From NCBI GenBank assembly GCA_947475245.1, contig CANJLW010000003.1:186001-250000 (forward strand): 64,000 nucleotides of DNA, in the 5' to 3' direction. Positions 25,531-33,254 of this stretch are shown here, piece by piece. The translations under genes and the position numbers were made by a program. Source of the stretch: Acetobacteraceae bacterium. GTDB lineage: Bacteria > Pseudomonadota > Alphaproteobacteria > Acetobacterales > Acetobacteraceae. The notes below the pieces were generated by a model. It was not told where the DNA came from and ran no database searches. It was given only the letters and a program-made list of their open reading frames with translations. Position 1 is the first letter of the stretch, and each line of letters starts with the position of its first letter.

Positions 25531-27129
25531 CTACACCGGTAGGTGGAACAAGGTGTGGCATAAACGGGCGAAGCTTTCCAACGGCCAGGACGCCCACGCC
25601 GCGACGCGGGGGAAGTACAGCACGACCTCAACCAACCCCCACCCGAACAGGCCGACCAACACGATGGCGACGACCCAGGTAGTGCTAAGCAGGAATACTG
25701 CCTTGTTGCGCCGCATGGCTGTTCCAGGTTTGTGCAGTTCGGGGATGGTCTCGATCAGCCAGGGACGGAGACATGGGATCCAGAAGGTTAGCCAACTCGC
25801 CACCCCAATCGTCAGATTGCATACGCTCGGCAAAAGCGTGGACAGCAGGGTGACGTAAATCCAGGCATGCTTCCACGCGGTCGGGTCGGCCTTGATCTGG
25901 TTGATCAGATCGATCGGGTGGAACACGGCCGTACCGCCGGCATGAACCATGATCGCGTCGGCGGCGGTCAGGCCTAACAGCAAGGCGCAACCGAGGACGA
26001 AGAGCAGGATCAGGCCAATGATCGCGTCGATGACGCCGAGCAGGAATGGAGAGCGGAGCGGCTGGGGGCCGTGCAGCCCGGGGTCGTGAGCCTCACAGCC
26101 TCGGCGCAGAAGGGCGCGAGTTGCGCCGATCGAGAGCCAGTCGAAGGGCAGGTTGATCAGCGGCAGCAGGCAGAGCATGGCAAGGAAGGTTGCAGCTTCT
26201 TCGGGCTTTTTTGCGAAGGACGCACCCCAAAAGCCGAGACCAATCACACCGATGCTGCCGGGCCATAGGGCGCACCAAAATACTCCGAGGCGACCACGTT
26301 GTGCAGCGGAAAAGCCAGCGACAGCGACAGCGACAGCGCCAGCGGTAGCGACAACGCCAGCGACAACGCCAGCGACAGCGACAGCGACAGCGACAGCGAT
26401 AGCGATAGCGATAGCGACAACGCCAGCGACAGCGCCAGCGCCAGCGACAGCGCCAGCGCCAGCGCCAGCGACAGCGCCAGCGACAGCGCCAGCGAAAGCG
26501 AAAGCGCCAGCGAAAGCGCCAGCGCCAGCGAAAGCGAAAGCGCCAGCGAAAGCGAAAGCGAAAGCGAAAGCGCCGGCGCAAGCGACAGCGATGGATACCA
26601 AAATCATCTTCCGCTCCTCGGACGCAAGAGCGGCAGCCGCCAACAACACTGTCTCAACCACCAGGAACCCGCCGAGGGCCGGCTGCTCCCACCATCGCTC
26701 CGGCGCCGACAATCCGAACGCCTTGCCGATCGGCCCCGCGTCGCCCGCGAATACCCACGTGCCGAGCAGGCTAACCAGCGGATAGGCCAGCGCGAGCAAA
26801 GCGAGCTTGTCAAAGGACAAGGCGGTCCAGCAGGGACGCGGCGTTTGCAGACCAAGCAGACGGGCGACCCAGGGTTGGGGCGTTTTGGCGTCGCCGAACA
26901 GCGTATCCACACGATCCAGCAGCGAGTTCATGGTACGCACATAGAGGACGCGCGCGCCGCCGCCCTTGCCCAGGTCGACAAGCAACTTCTCCCGATCCGC
27001 GCCGTCTTCTTTGACCGTCTCGCTGTAAGCAGGCCAGGTGAAGCTAAAGACAAGCCAGGTCAAGAAGACCAGGCCGCCGAGGAACCACAACCCTTGGCCG
27101 ATCAACCACGTAATGAACGGACTACCCAT
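25531..27129 (-). CDS. Multi-pass membrane protein with X-Ala dipeptide repeat
   Basis: 532 residues from ATG 27129; GGAGG lies 13 bases upstream. Membrane helices are visible near 5-30, 110-130, 150-170 and several more after residue 280 (for example FLAMLCLLPLINLPFDWL and LIGLILLFVLGCALLLGL). No family was recognised. Residues 180-271 are 46 consecutive dipeptides, nearly all X-Ala with X = Phe, Gly, Val or Ile, coded by a hexanucleotide tandem repeat. The 92-residue tract has no charged or polar side chains. The opposite strand is also open through the tract but lacks membrane-protein or other protein-like flanks. Confidence 0.7.
   Translation of the reverse strand: MGSPFITWLIGQGLWFLGGLVFLTWLVFSFTWPAYSETVKEDGADREKLLVDLGKGGGARVLYVRTMNSLLDRVDTLFGDAKTPQPWVARLLGLQTPRPCWTALSFDKLALLALAYPLVSLLGTWVFAGDAGPIGKAFGLSAPERWWEQPALGGFLVVETVLLAAAALASEERKMILVSIAVACAGAFAFAFAFAGAFAFAGAGAFAGAFAFAGAVAGAVAGAGAGAVAGAGAVAGVVAIAIAIAVAVAVAVAGVVAGVVATAGAVAVAVAGFSAAQRGRLGVFWCALWPGSIGVIGLGFWGASFAKKPEEAATFLAMLCLLPLINLPFDWLSIGATRALLRRGCEAHDPGLHGPQPLRSPFLLGVIDAIIGLILLFVLGCALLLGLTAADAIMVHAGGTAVFHPIDLINQIKADPTAWKHAWIYVTLLSTLLPSVCNLTIGVASWLTFWIPCLRPWLIETIPELHKPGTAMRRNKAVFLLSTTWVVAIVLVGLFGWGLVEVVLYFPRVAAWASWPLESFARLCHTLFHLPV
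26317..26592. repeat. Hexanucleotide tandem repeat, 46 units
   Basis: 46 contiguous 6-base units of pattern AGCGNN on the plus strand (mainly AGCGAC, AGCGCC and AGCGAA, with AACGCC, AGCGAT and single AGCGGT and GGCGCA variants) without a phase break. On the coding minus strand the units read as GTCGCT (Val-Ala), GGCGCT (Gly-Ala), TTCGCT (Phe-Ala) and ATCGCT (Ile-Ala). Variants are clustered in blocks, with AGCGAA only in units 30-42 and AGCGAT mainly in 14-16, which indicates local expansion. Confidence 0.95.
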
Positions 27130-27285
27130 TGCGCGCCGGCGACCTCCAGACGCGCCATCGCGCCTCCGCCAAACGTTACCCGGCCAAACAGGACCGGCGC
27201 AACCGCGCGGGAAACTACCAGCCTTCGTACCTCGCCGCCGCCGTGGTAAAGCCCGCCATCCCCAACGGAACGGCGAACAACCCGC

Positions 27286-27927
27286 ATGACCACGCAGTAC
27301 CTCTTCCACCGGATCGCCGCCGAACCCCGCCGGTGGGACAGTGTCGCGCAAGACTTGGCCGAACCGGGGCGGATGCCGCCGCAAGGGGCGGTCTATGGGC
27401 TGTGGCGCAGCCAGATCGGGCGGCCGAGGGACGAAGTCACGGCGATCACAACCTGGTCCGCCGCCATCGATCCCGCCGACGCGGTCGCGCGGTGGACCGC
27501 GGGGGTCGCGGACATCCGATCGGTGCAGACCCAGGCGTTGACGCCGACGCTGCGGCCGTTGGACGCCACCCCGCCGAGGCGGCAGGGCAATTACGCGTTT
27601 CGCTGGTTCGAAACCCCGGCGGCGGATTGGGCGGAATTTCTCGCGCTCTGCACACAGGCCTGGCCGGGGTTCGAAAGCGCCTACGACTCCCAGGTGATCG
27701 GCCTGTGGCGCGGCGCCGACGCGCCCTCCGGCGACGTGCGCAGCCTGTTGCTGACGCGCCGCCCCAATCTGGCGATGTGGGAACGATCCAAGCTGCCCCA
27801 GGGCGAAGCGGAGGCGACGGTGCGGGATACGCTCAACCGGCGCTACGACCTCTGCACGTCGACGGAGGTCTGCACGACAACCCTGATCACGGCGACGGAC
27901 AGCACGGACGACGCACGCTGGACGTGA
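27286..27927 (+). CDS. NIPSNAP-like hypothetical protein
   Basis: 213 residues. Two similar halves of ~100 residues each have an aromatic/Trp-rich strand-helix pattern (VYGLWRSQIGRPRDEVTAITTW and VIGLWRGADAPSGDVRSLLLTRR), as in proteins made of tandem ferredoxin-like barrels of the NIPSNAP type. The function is unknown. It diverges from the repeat-bearing membrane protein and lies just upstream of the DAHP synthase leader. It has no obvious signal peptide. Confidence 0.5.
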   Translation: MTTQYLFHRIAAEPRRWDSVAQDLAEPGRMPPQGAVYGLWRSQIGRPRDEVTAITTWSAAIDPADAVARWTAGVADIRSVQTQALTPTLRPLDATPPRRQGNYAFRWFETPAADWAEFLALCTQAWPGFESAYDSQVIGLWRGADAPSGDVRSLLLTRRPNLAMWERSKLPQGEAEATVRDTLNRRYDLCTSTEVCTTTLITATDSTDDARWT

Positions 27928-27947
27928 CATCCCGCTTGGATACCCCC

Positions 27948-27977
27948 TTGCCGAACGACCGCCGCCATGCCAATTAT
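27948..27977 (+). promoter_or_regulatory. Possible promoter for the DAHP synthase leader
   Basis: TTGCCG (27948-27953) and AATTAT (27972-27977) are spaced by 18 bases. A start site 6-7 bases downstream would fall at or next to the A of the leader ATG at 27984. That would give a leaderless transcript and explain why the leader has no ribosome site. The match to consensus is modest. Confidence 0.35.
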
Positions 27978-27983
27978 CGGCCC

Positions 27984-28049
27984 ATGGTACAGACACTGCC
28001 CTGCCCCGTCGCTCGATTTTGGTATCGCTGGTACACACCGGCGGTCTAG
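27984..28049 (+). CDS. Aromatic leader peptide of the DAHP synthase attenuator
   Basis: 21 codons: MVQTLPCPVARFWYRWYTPAV, then TAG. Five of six consecutive codons (28017-28034) are aromatic: Phe-Trp-Tyr-Arg-Trp-Tyr, a density expected only of a leader that senses charged tRNA-Phe, -Trp and -Tyr. The control codons overlap the first arm of a hairpin, and the stop codon lies beside the antiterminator arm. No Shine-Dalgarno sequence precedes the ATG. It is followed by an intrinsic terminator and then the class II DAHP synthase gene, the first enzyme of the aromatic pathway. Confidence 0.8.
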   Translation: MVQTLPCPVARFWYRWYTPAV

Positions 28050-28084
28050 GTCCCTGCGCGTAACAGCATGTTCCCGAAGCCGCC
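28026..28084 (+). promoter_or_regulatory. Attenuator pairing elements (regions 1, 2 and 3)
   Basis: Region 1 (28026-28032, CGCTGGT) pairs with region 2 (28037-28043, ACCGGCG) through seven pairs including one U-G. Region 2 (28040-28045, GGCGGT) can instead pair with region 3 (28079-28084, GCCGCC), which is the 5' arm of the terminator. A ribosome stalled on the aromatic codons would cover region 1 and free region 2 to prevent termination. One reaching the TAG at 28047 would cover region 2 and allow it. Confidence 0.72.
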
Positions 28085-28109
28085 TTCCCCAGGGCGGCTT
28101 TTGTGTTTT
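28077..28109 (+). terminator. Intrinsic terminator of the attenuator
   Basis: AAGCCGCC (28077-28084) and GGCGGCTT (28093-28100) form an 8-base stem with an 8-base loop. The tail is TTTTGTGTTTT. It lies between the aromatic leader peptide and the DAHP synthase gene, with no complete gene immediately upstream to terminate other than the leader. Confidence 0.85.
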
Positions 28110-28167
28110 CAGTGTCATGCGAAATCCTCCCCCCGGGTAAAGGCGGCCTCCCAATCAGGAGGTTCCC

Positions 28168-28233
28168 ATGAGTAGTTCCGATTTCGACGTTATCACCGGC
28201 CCCGCCGCCCCCAAACGGGGCCAACGGCCATGA
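28168..28233 (+). CDS. Short frame translationally coupled to DAHP synthase
   Basis: 21 codons ([21 protein letters not shown]) with a strong AGGAGG ribosome site 5 bases upstream. Its TGA overlaps the DAHP synthase ATG (ATGA at 28230-28233). It is not aromatic-rich. The DAHP synthase start has no strong ribosome site of its own, and a GC hairpin lies just before it, so this frame probably acts by carrying ribosomes to the enzyme start. Whether the peptide itself has a role is unknown. Confidence 0.55.
   Translation: MSSSDFDVITGPAAPKRGQRP
28198..28222 (+). promoter_or_regulatory. Hairpin masking the DAHP synthase ribosome site
   Basis: GGCCCCG (28198-28204) and CGGGGCC (28216-28222) pair perfectly. 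The only G-rich candidate ribosome site for the enzyme, GGGG at 28217-28220, is in the 3' arm 9-12 bases before the ATG at 28230. Ribosomes translating the upstream 21-codon frame would open it. Confidence 0.5.
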
Positions 28234-29615
28234 CCTGGGCGCCGAGCGCCTGGCGCGATCTGCCGATCCGGCAGATGCCGGTCTACCCAGATCCGAAGGC
28301 GCTGACGGCTGTGGAGGCGGAGATCGCATCGTCTCCGCCGCTGATCTTCGCCGGGGAAGCGCGGGCGCTGAAGGCCGAACTGGCGCGCGTGGCGCAGGGG
28401 GAGGCGTTTTTGCTGCAAGGCGGGGACTGCGCGGAATCCTTCGCCGATTTCCATGCCAACGCGGTGCGCGACTCGCTGAAGGTGCTGTTGCAGATGGCGG
28501 TGGTGCTCAGCTACGCCGCCGGCGCGCCGGTGGTGAAGCTGGCGCGGATGGCGGGGCAGTTCGCGAAGCCCCGCTCGTCCGACACCGAAACAATCGGGGC
28601 GGTCACGCTGCCGTCGTTTCGCGGCGATATCGTGAACGGGTCGGCGTTCGACGCGGCGGCGCGGGTGCACGATCCCGCGCGGATGCGGCAGGCGTATCAC
28701 CAGTCGGCGCTGACGCTGAACCTGCTGCGCGCCTTCGCCCAGGGCGGGTTCGCCGATCTGCATCGGGTGCAGCAATGGAACCAGGATTTCGTCGCGGCCT
28801 CGCCGCAGGGGGAACGCTACGCGGCGCTGTCGCGGCAGATCGCCGAATCCCTCGCCTTCATGACCGCCTGCGGAGTCGATCCCGCTCGGCTGCCGCAGGC
28901 GCGGGCGACGGATATCTACACCAGCCACGACGCGCTGCTGCTGCCGTACGAAGAAGCGCTGACGCGGCAAGACAGCCTGACCGGGGATTGGTACGCGTGT
29001 TCGGCGCATCTGCTGTGGATCGGGGAACGCACGCGCCAGCCGGATCACGCGCATGTGGGGTTCCTGGCCGGGGTGGCCAATCCGCTGGCGCTGAAGTGCG
29101 GGCCGGCGATCGGCGCGGACGATTTGTTGCGGCTGCTGGATATCCTGAACCCCGGGAATGAGGCCGGGCGGATGACGCTGATCACCCGCATGGGCGCCGA
29201 TCTGCTGGATGAACGGATGCCGGCGCTGGTGCGGGCGGTGGCGCGGGAGGGGCGGCAGGTCGGCTGGGTCTGCGATCCCATGCACGGCAACACCGTATCC
29301 GCCGCGTCGGGCCGCAAGACTCGGCCGTTCGATCGGATCTTGCGCGAGGTACGGACGTTCTTCGCGATCCACGCGGCGGAAGGCAGCCATCCCGGCGGCG
29401 TGCACCTGGAAATGACCGGGCAGGACGTGACGGAATGCACCGGCGGCGCGCAGGCGATCGGAGAGGCCGGGTTGGAAGCGCGCTATGAAACCCTGTGCGA
29501 CCCGCGGCTGAACGGGTCTCAGTCGCTGGAACTGGCGTTCATGGTGGCGGAGTTGCTGCGCCAACGGCGGCGGCTGGCGTCTATCCCCTCGGCTGCCCGC
29601 ATGGCCGCGGAATAG
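28230..29615 (+). CDS. aroG: Class II 3-deoxy-7-phosphoheptulonate (DAHP) synthase
   Basis: 461 residues, the length of plant/actinobacterial-type (class II) enzymes. It condenses phosphoenolpyruvate with erythrose 4-phosphate, the first step to chorismate. Characteristic blocks are present: [15 protein letters not shown] at the N-terminus, [13 protein letters not shown] near 65, [37 protein letters not shown], and the metal/substrate region [10 protein letters not shown] plus [22 protein letters not shown]. The start is fixed by family similarity and the ATGA overlap. Expression is probably attenuated by the aromatic leader upstream. Confidence 0.95.
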   Translation: MTWAPSAWRDLPIRQMPVYPDPKALTAVEAEIASSPPLIFAGEARALKAELARVAQGEAFLLQGGDCAESFADFHANAVRDSLKVLLQMAVVLSYAAGAPVVKLARMAGQFAKPRSSDTETIGAVTLPSFRGDIVNGSAFDAAARVHDPARMRQAYHQSALTLNLLRAFAQGGFADLHRVQQWNQDFVAASPQGERYAALSRQIAESLAFMTACGVDPARLPQARATDIYTSHDALLLPYEEALTRQDSLTGDWYACSAHLLWIGERTRQPDHAHVGFLAGVANPLALKCGPAIGADDLLRLLDILNPGNEAGRMTLITRMGADLLDERMPALVRAVAREGRQVGWVCDPMHGNTVSAASGRKTRPFDRILREVRTFFAIHAAEGSHPGGVHLEMTGQDVTECTGGAQAIGEAGLEARYETLCDPRLNGSQSLELAFMVAELLRQRRRLASIPSAARMAAE

Positions 29616-29684
29616 GGGGAGGTTGCGTTCGGCCTGTGGGCGGGTGCACACAGGCCGACGACCGCAACAGCCAGTTTGGACCCC

Positions 29685-30815
29685 ATGCAGACCGCGACCG
29701 GATCATCGGAAGACCTGCTGAGGGAACTCGCCGCCTGGGTGCGGATGGAAACGCCGACCACCGATCCGGCGGCGGTCAATCGATTGATGGACACGGCGCA
29801 GGCCGATCTTGCGGCGGTCGGGGCGATGCTGACCCGGATTCCCGGGCGCGGCGGGTTCGGCGACACGCTGATCGCGCGCACGCCAGGCGACGGCGCGCCG
29901 ATCCTGATCGCGGGGCATCTGGACACGGTCTGGGCACACGGAACGCTGGACACGATGCCGTTCCGCGTCGACGGCGACAAGGCGCACGGGCCGGGCATTT
30001 ACGACATGAAGGCCGGCAGTTTCCTTGCGTTCAACGCGGTGCGCGCGATCCTGGCGCAGCACGTGCCGACGAAACGACCGATCGTACTGATGCTGACGCC
30101 CGACGAGGAAGTGGGCAGCCCGACCAGCCGGGAATGGATCGAGCGGGAAGCGGCGCAAGCTGCCTTTGCGCTGATCCCGGAACCGGCGGGCGCGGGCGGG
30201 GCCTGCGTGACCGCGCGCAAGGGCGTCGGGCGGTTCACGATGCGCATCCAGGGCAAAGGCGCGCACGCCGGCGGGGCGTTTCTCGACGGGGCTTCGGCGA
30301 CGGTCGAATTGTCGCATCAGATTTTGGCGCTGCACGCGATGGTCGATTACGACGGCGGGATCACGCTGAACGTGGCGCCGATCTGGGGCGGCACGCGGCC
30401 CAATGTGATCGCGCCGGAAGCGGGGTGCGAGATCGATCTGCGGGTGAACTCGGTCGCCGACGGAATCGCGATGGAACGGCGGCTGCTGGGGCTGACGGCG
30501 CGTTCGGCGGGATGTCGGGTAGAGGTGACGGGCGGGATGAACCGTCCGCCCTATGCCGAAAGCCGGGGGACGCTGGCGTTGTACGAGCAGGCGCGCGGCG
30601 TGGCCGAACGGGTCGGGATGCGGCTGCCGCGCCAGCATCGCGGCGGCGGGTCGGACGGTAATTTCACGGCGGCGCTGGGTATTCCGACGCTGGACGGGCT
30701 GGGATGTCCGGGAACGGGCGCGCATGCCGCGCACGAGCATATCCTGTGGCGGCATCTGGAGGCGCGGGCGGCGTTCATCGCGGGGCTGCTGGAAACCGTG
30801 GATCAGGTCCGCTAG
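29685..30815 (+). CDS. M20 family metallopeptidase (carboxypeptidase G2-like)
   Basis: 376 residues. Zinc-ligand motifs are clear: AGHLDTVWAHGTLD, GIYDMKAGSF (bridging Asp) and MLTPDEEVGSPTSR (catalytic Glu pair), followed by a dimerisation domain and a final zinc His in the GAHAAHEHI segment. Such enzymes remove C-terminal Glu or other residues from peptides or amides. ATG 29685 is chosen; TTG 29676 would add three residues. It precedes the acyltransferase cluster by 9 bases. Confidence 0.88.
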   Translation: MQTATGSSEDLLRELAAWVRMETPTTDPAAVNRLMDTAQADLAAVGAMLTRIPGRGGFGDTLIARTPGDGAPILIAGHLDTVWAHGTLDTMPFRVDGDKAHGPGIYDMKAGSFLAFNAVRAILAQHVPTKRPIVLMLTPDEEVGSPTSREWIEREAAQAAFALIPEPAGAGGACVTARKGVGRFTMRIQGKGAHAGGAFLDGASATVELSHQILALHAMVDYDGGITLNVAPIWGGTRPNVIAPEAGCEIDLRVNSVADGIAMERRLLGLTARSAGCRVEVTGGMNRPPYAESRGTLALYEQARGVAERVGMRLPRQHRGGGSDGNFTAALGIPTLDGLGCPGTGAHAAHEHILWRHLEARAAFIAGLLETVDQVR

Positions 30816-30824
30816 ACGCGCGCG

Positions 30825-32204
30825 ATGCTGTTCAACTCCCAGGCCTTCATCGTTTGCTTTCTGCCGGTGGTGCTGGCGGCGTACTACGCGTTGGCGGGTC
30901 GGCGCGTGGCGCGGCAGTTGCTGCTGGTAACGGCGTCGCTGGGGTTTTACGGCTGGTGGGACATCCGCTTCGTGCCGCTTCTGATGGCGCTGACGGTGGC
31001 GAACTGGGCGATCGCGGCGGCGTTTGGGCGCTGGCGGGGGAACTGGATCGCCCTGGGCGGCGTGGCGATGAACCTGGGCGTGCTGGGGTTGTTCAAATAC
31101 GCCGACTTCCTGCGCGGAACGGTGTTCGACGCGGCCGGGCAGACCTGGCAGCCCTGGAGCCTGATCCTGCCTCTGGGCATCAGCTTCTTCGTGTTCCAGA
31201 AGATTTCGTATCTGATGGACCTGAAGCGGGGCGACCGTCACATCTACGGGTTCCTGGATTTCAGCCTGTTCGTCGGCTTCTTTCCGCAGCTGATCGCCGG
31301 ACCGCTGGTGCGTCATAACGAGATCATCCACCAGTTCCGCGCCGATCCGCGCGGGCCGGCGATGTGGGAGAATCTGGGCCGCGGGCTGTTCCTGTTCGTG
31401 CTGGGCGTGACGAAAAAGGTCGGCATCGCGGACTCGCTGGCCCTGGTCGTCGATCCGCTGTTCGCCAAGGCCATCAGCCTGCCGCTGAACGCGGCGGAGG
31501 CCTGGACGGCGGCGGGCGGCTATACGCTGCAAATCTACTTCGACTTCTCCGGTTACTCCGACATGGCGATCGGGTTGGCCCTGATGTTCGGGCTGCGCCT
31601 GCCGATGAATTTCGACGCGCCCTACAGCGCCGTGTCGGTGCGCGATTTCTGGCGGCGCTGGCACATGACGCTCAGCCGGTTTCTGCGCGATTACCTCTAC
31701 GTGCCGCTGGGCGGCAACCGATGCGGGCCGGTCCGGCAGGCGGCGAACGTGGTGCTGACGATGCTGCTGGGCGGGTTGTGGCACGGCGCGAGTTGGACGT
31801 TCGTGGTCTGGGGCGGGCTGCACGGGGCGGCGCTGGCGGTGAACCATGTCTGGGCGCAGCGCGGGTTTCGCCTGCCTCGGGTCGTGGCATGGCTGCTGAC
31901 TCTGCTGTTCGTGCTGCTGTGCTGGGTGCTGTTTCGCTCGCCGGACTTTGCGACGGCCGGGCGGGTGCTGGCATCGATGGCGGGCGCGTCGGGGCTGGGG
32001 TCGGTCTCGGCGGACAGGCAATTCGCGATCGTCGCGCTGGTTGGGACCGTGCTGGCGGTGCTGGGGCCGACCAGTCAACGCCTGGCGCTGGAACGGCTGC
32101 GCCCGGACCCGAGGCTGGCGATTCCGGCGGGGATCGGATTGGCTTATTTGCTTCTTTTGATCGGCGGCCGGCTGCCCAATGTCTTCATCTATTTCCAGTT
32201 CTGA
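30825..32204 (+). CDS. MBOAT family O-acyltransferase (AlgI-like)
   Basis: 459 residues with about ten membrane helices. MBOAT/AlgI features include the N-terminal MLFNSQAFIVCFLPVVLAAYY, the LILPLGISFFVFQKISYLMD block, RDFWRRWHMTLSRFLRDYLYVPLGGNR, and the catalytic His in GGLWHGASWTFVVWG near residue 322. AlgI-type proteins carry acyl groups across the inner membrane to acetylate exported polysaccharides. It overlaps the next gene by 26 bases, and that gene's product resembles the periplasmic AlgJ/AlgX partner. Confidence 0.92.
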   Translation: MLFNSQAFIVCFLPVVLAAYYALAGRRVARQLLLVTASLGFYGWWDIRFVPLLMALTVANWAIAAAFGRWRGNWIALGGVAMNLGVLGLFKYADFLRGTVFDAAGQTWQPWSLILPLGISFFVFQKISYLMDLKRGDRHIYGFLDFSLFVGFFPQLIAGPLVRHNEIIHQFRADPRGPAMWENLGRGLFLFVLGVTKKVGIADSLALVVDPLFAKAISLPLNAAEAWTAAGGYTLQIYFDFSGYSDMAIGLALMFGLRLPMNFDAPYSAVSVRDFWRRWHMTLSRFLRDYLYVPLGGNRCGPVRQAANVVLTMLLGGLWHGASWTFVVWGGLHGAALAVNHVWAQRGFRLPRVVAWLLTLLFVLLCWVLFRSPDFATAGRVLASMAGASGLGSVSADRQFAIVALVGTVLAVLGPTSQRLALERLRPDPRLAIPAGIGLAYLLLLIGGRLPNVFIYFQF

Positions 32205-33231
32205 TCCCTGGCGCCGGTTTTTCCGGTCGATGGTGGGGGCCGCCGCCATCGTCGCGGGGCTGATCTATGCGTTCGTGACGCTGGTCGATCCTTTCGACAC
32301 GCTGCCGCTGTCGCCGAAGCTGGATCGCGCGCCGGTGGCGACCAACGCGCGGTTTTCGTTTCCCGCGCTGGCGCGGTCGGAAGCGTTCGACAGCGCGTTG
32401 TTCGGCACCTCCACCAGCCGGTTGCTGCGTCCGGCCGCTCTGAACCCGCTGTTCGACGTTCGACTGGTCAACCTGTCGATGAACGATGCCACCGCCTATG
32501 AAATGACCCGGATGATGGGTGTGTTCAGCAAGGCGCACGCGGCACCGAAACTGGCGATGGTTGGGTTGGACACGCGCTGGTGCGTGACGGGCGATCAGTG
32601 GCAGCTACTGACAGTGCGCGCGTTTCCGGAGTGGATGTACGGCCCGAACCGCTGGGCGGGTTATGCCGAGATGTATAATCTGCACGCCATCGAAACGGCG
32701 GGCCGGCAGTTCGGCATCGTCACCGGCATCAAGGCGGTGGTCTATGGTCGCGACGGCTATACCAGCTTCGTGCCGCCGGACTCGGCCTACGATCCCGTTC
32801 GCGTCGCGGCCAATCTGACGTCGTCCGGCCCGAACATTCCGGAGGGCACGCGATCCGGCCCGTCGGAAGGTTGGCGCTTCCCGACGCTGGAGCTGCTGCG
32901 GGATGCCTTGGCGGCGCTGCCGGACGGCACGCGCAAGCTGCTGTTCTTCGTGCCGTATCACCGCAACCTGCTGTCGCCGGACGGCAGCGCGGGGGCCATG
33001 CTGTGGAACGAGTGCAAGCGTCGGGTCACCGATCTGGCGCGGGCGATACCGAATACCGTCGCCGTCGATTTCATGCTGCCCAGCCCGATAACCGAGCGCG
33101 ACGACCATTACTGGGACCCGCTGCATTATCGCGTCGGCATCGCGGATCGGCTGGCCTCGGGGCTGGCGGGCGCGGATCGCGGCGAGGCTTCCCCCGATTA
33201 CCGCATCCTGTGGCATCAGGTCCGGCGCTGA
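32179..33231 (+). CDS. Membrane-anchored SGNH/AlgJ-like protein
   Basis: 350 residues. One N-terminal membrane helix (about 17-37) precedes a periplasmic domain. The motifs SALFGTSTSRLLRP near 70 (candidate nucleophile Ser) and DDHYWDPLHYRVGIADR near 318 (candidate Asp/His) fit SGNH-type acetyltransferase partners of MBOAT proteins. It overlaps the MBOAT gene, which supports a joint role in O-acetylation of a surface glycan. Direct family identity is not certain. Confidence 0.7.
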   Translation: MSSSISSSDPWRRFFRSMVGAAAIVAGLIYAFVTLVDPFDTLPLSPKLDRAPVATNARFSFPALARSEAFDSALFGTSTSRLLRPAALNPLFDVRLVNLSMNDATAYEMTRMMGVFSKAHAAPKLAMVGLDTRWCVTGDQWQLLTVRAFPEWMYGPNRWAGYAEMYNLHAIETAGRQFGIVTGIKAVVYGRDGYTSFVPPDSAYDPVRVAANLTSSGPNIPEGTRSGPSEGWRFPTLELLRDALAALPDGTRKLLFFVPYHRNLLSPDGSAGAMLWNECKRRVTDLARAIPNTVAVDFMLPSPITERDDHYWDPLHYRVGIADRLASGLAGADRGEASPDYRILWHQVRR

Positions 33232-33254
33232 ACGCACAGGGGAACGCACCGAGC

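Noticed and set aside
26317-26592. CRISPR array
   Set aside because: The repeat is contiguous 6-base units with no spacers.
26299-27249. Plus-strand frame with Ser-Asp/Ser-Ala repeats resembling Sdr adhesins
   Set aside because: The Ser-Asp run is only the complement of the hexanucleotide tract. The flanks lack a signal peptide or anchor, while the minus strand has consistent membrane helices on both sides.
29703-32249. 848-codon minus-strand frame opposite the M20 and MBOAT genes
   Set aside because: Extreme Arg, Gln and His content and overlap with two clear genes; no domain.
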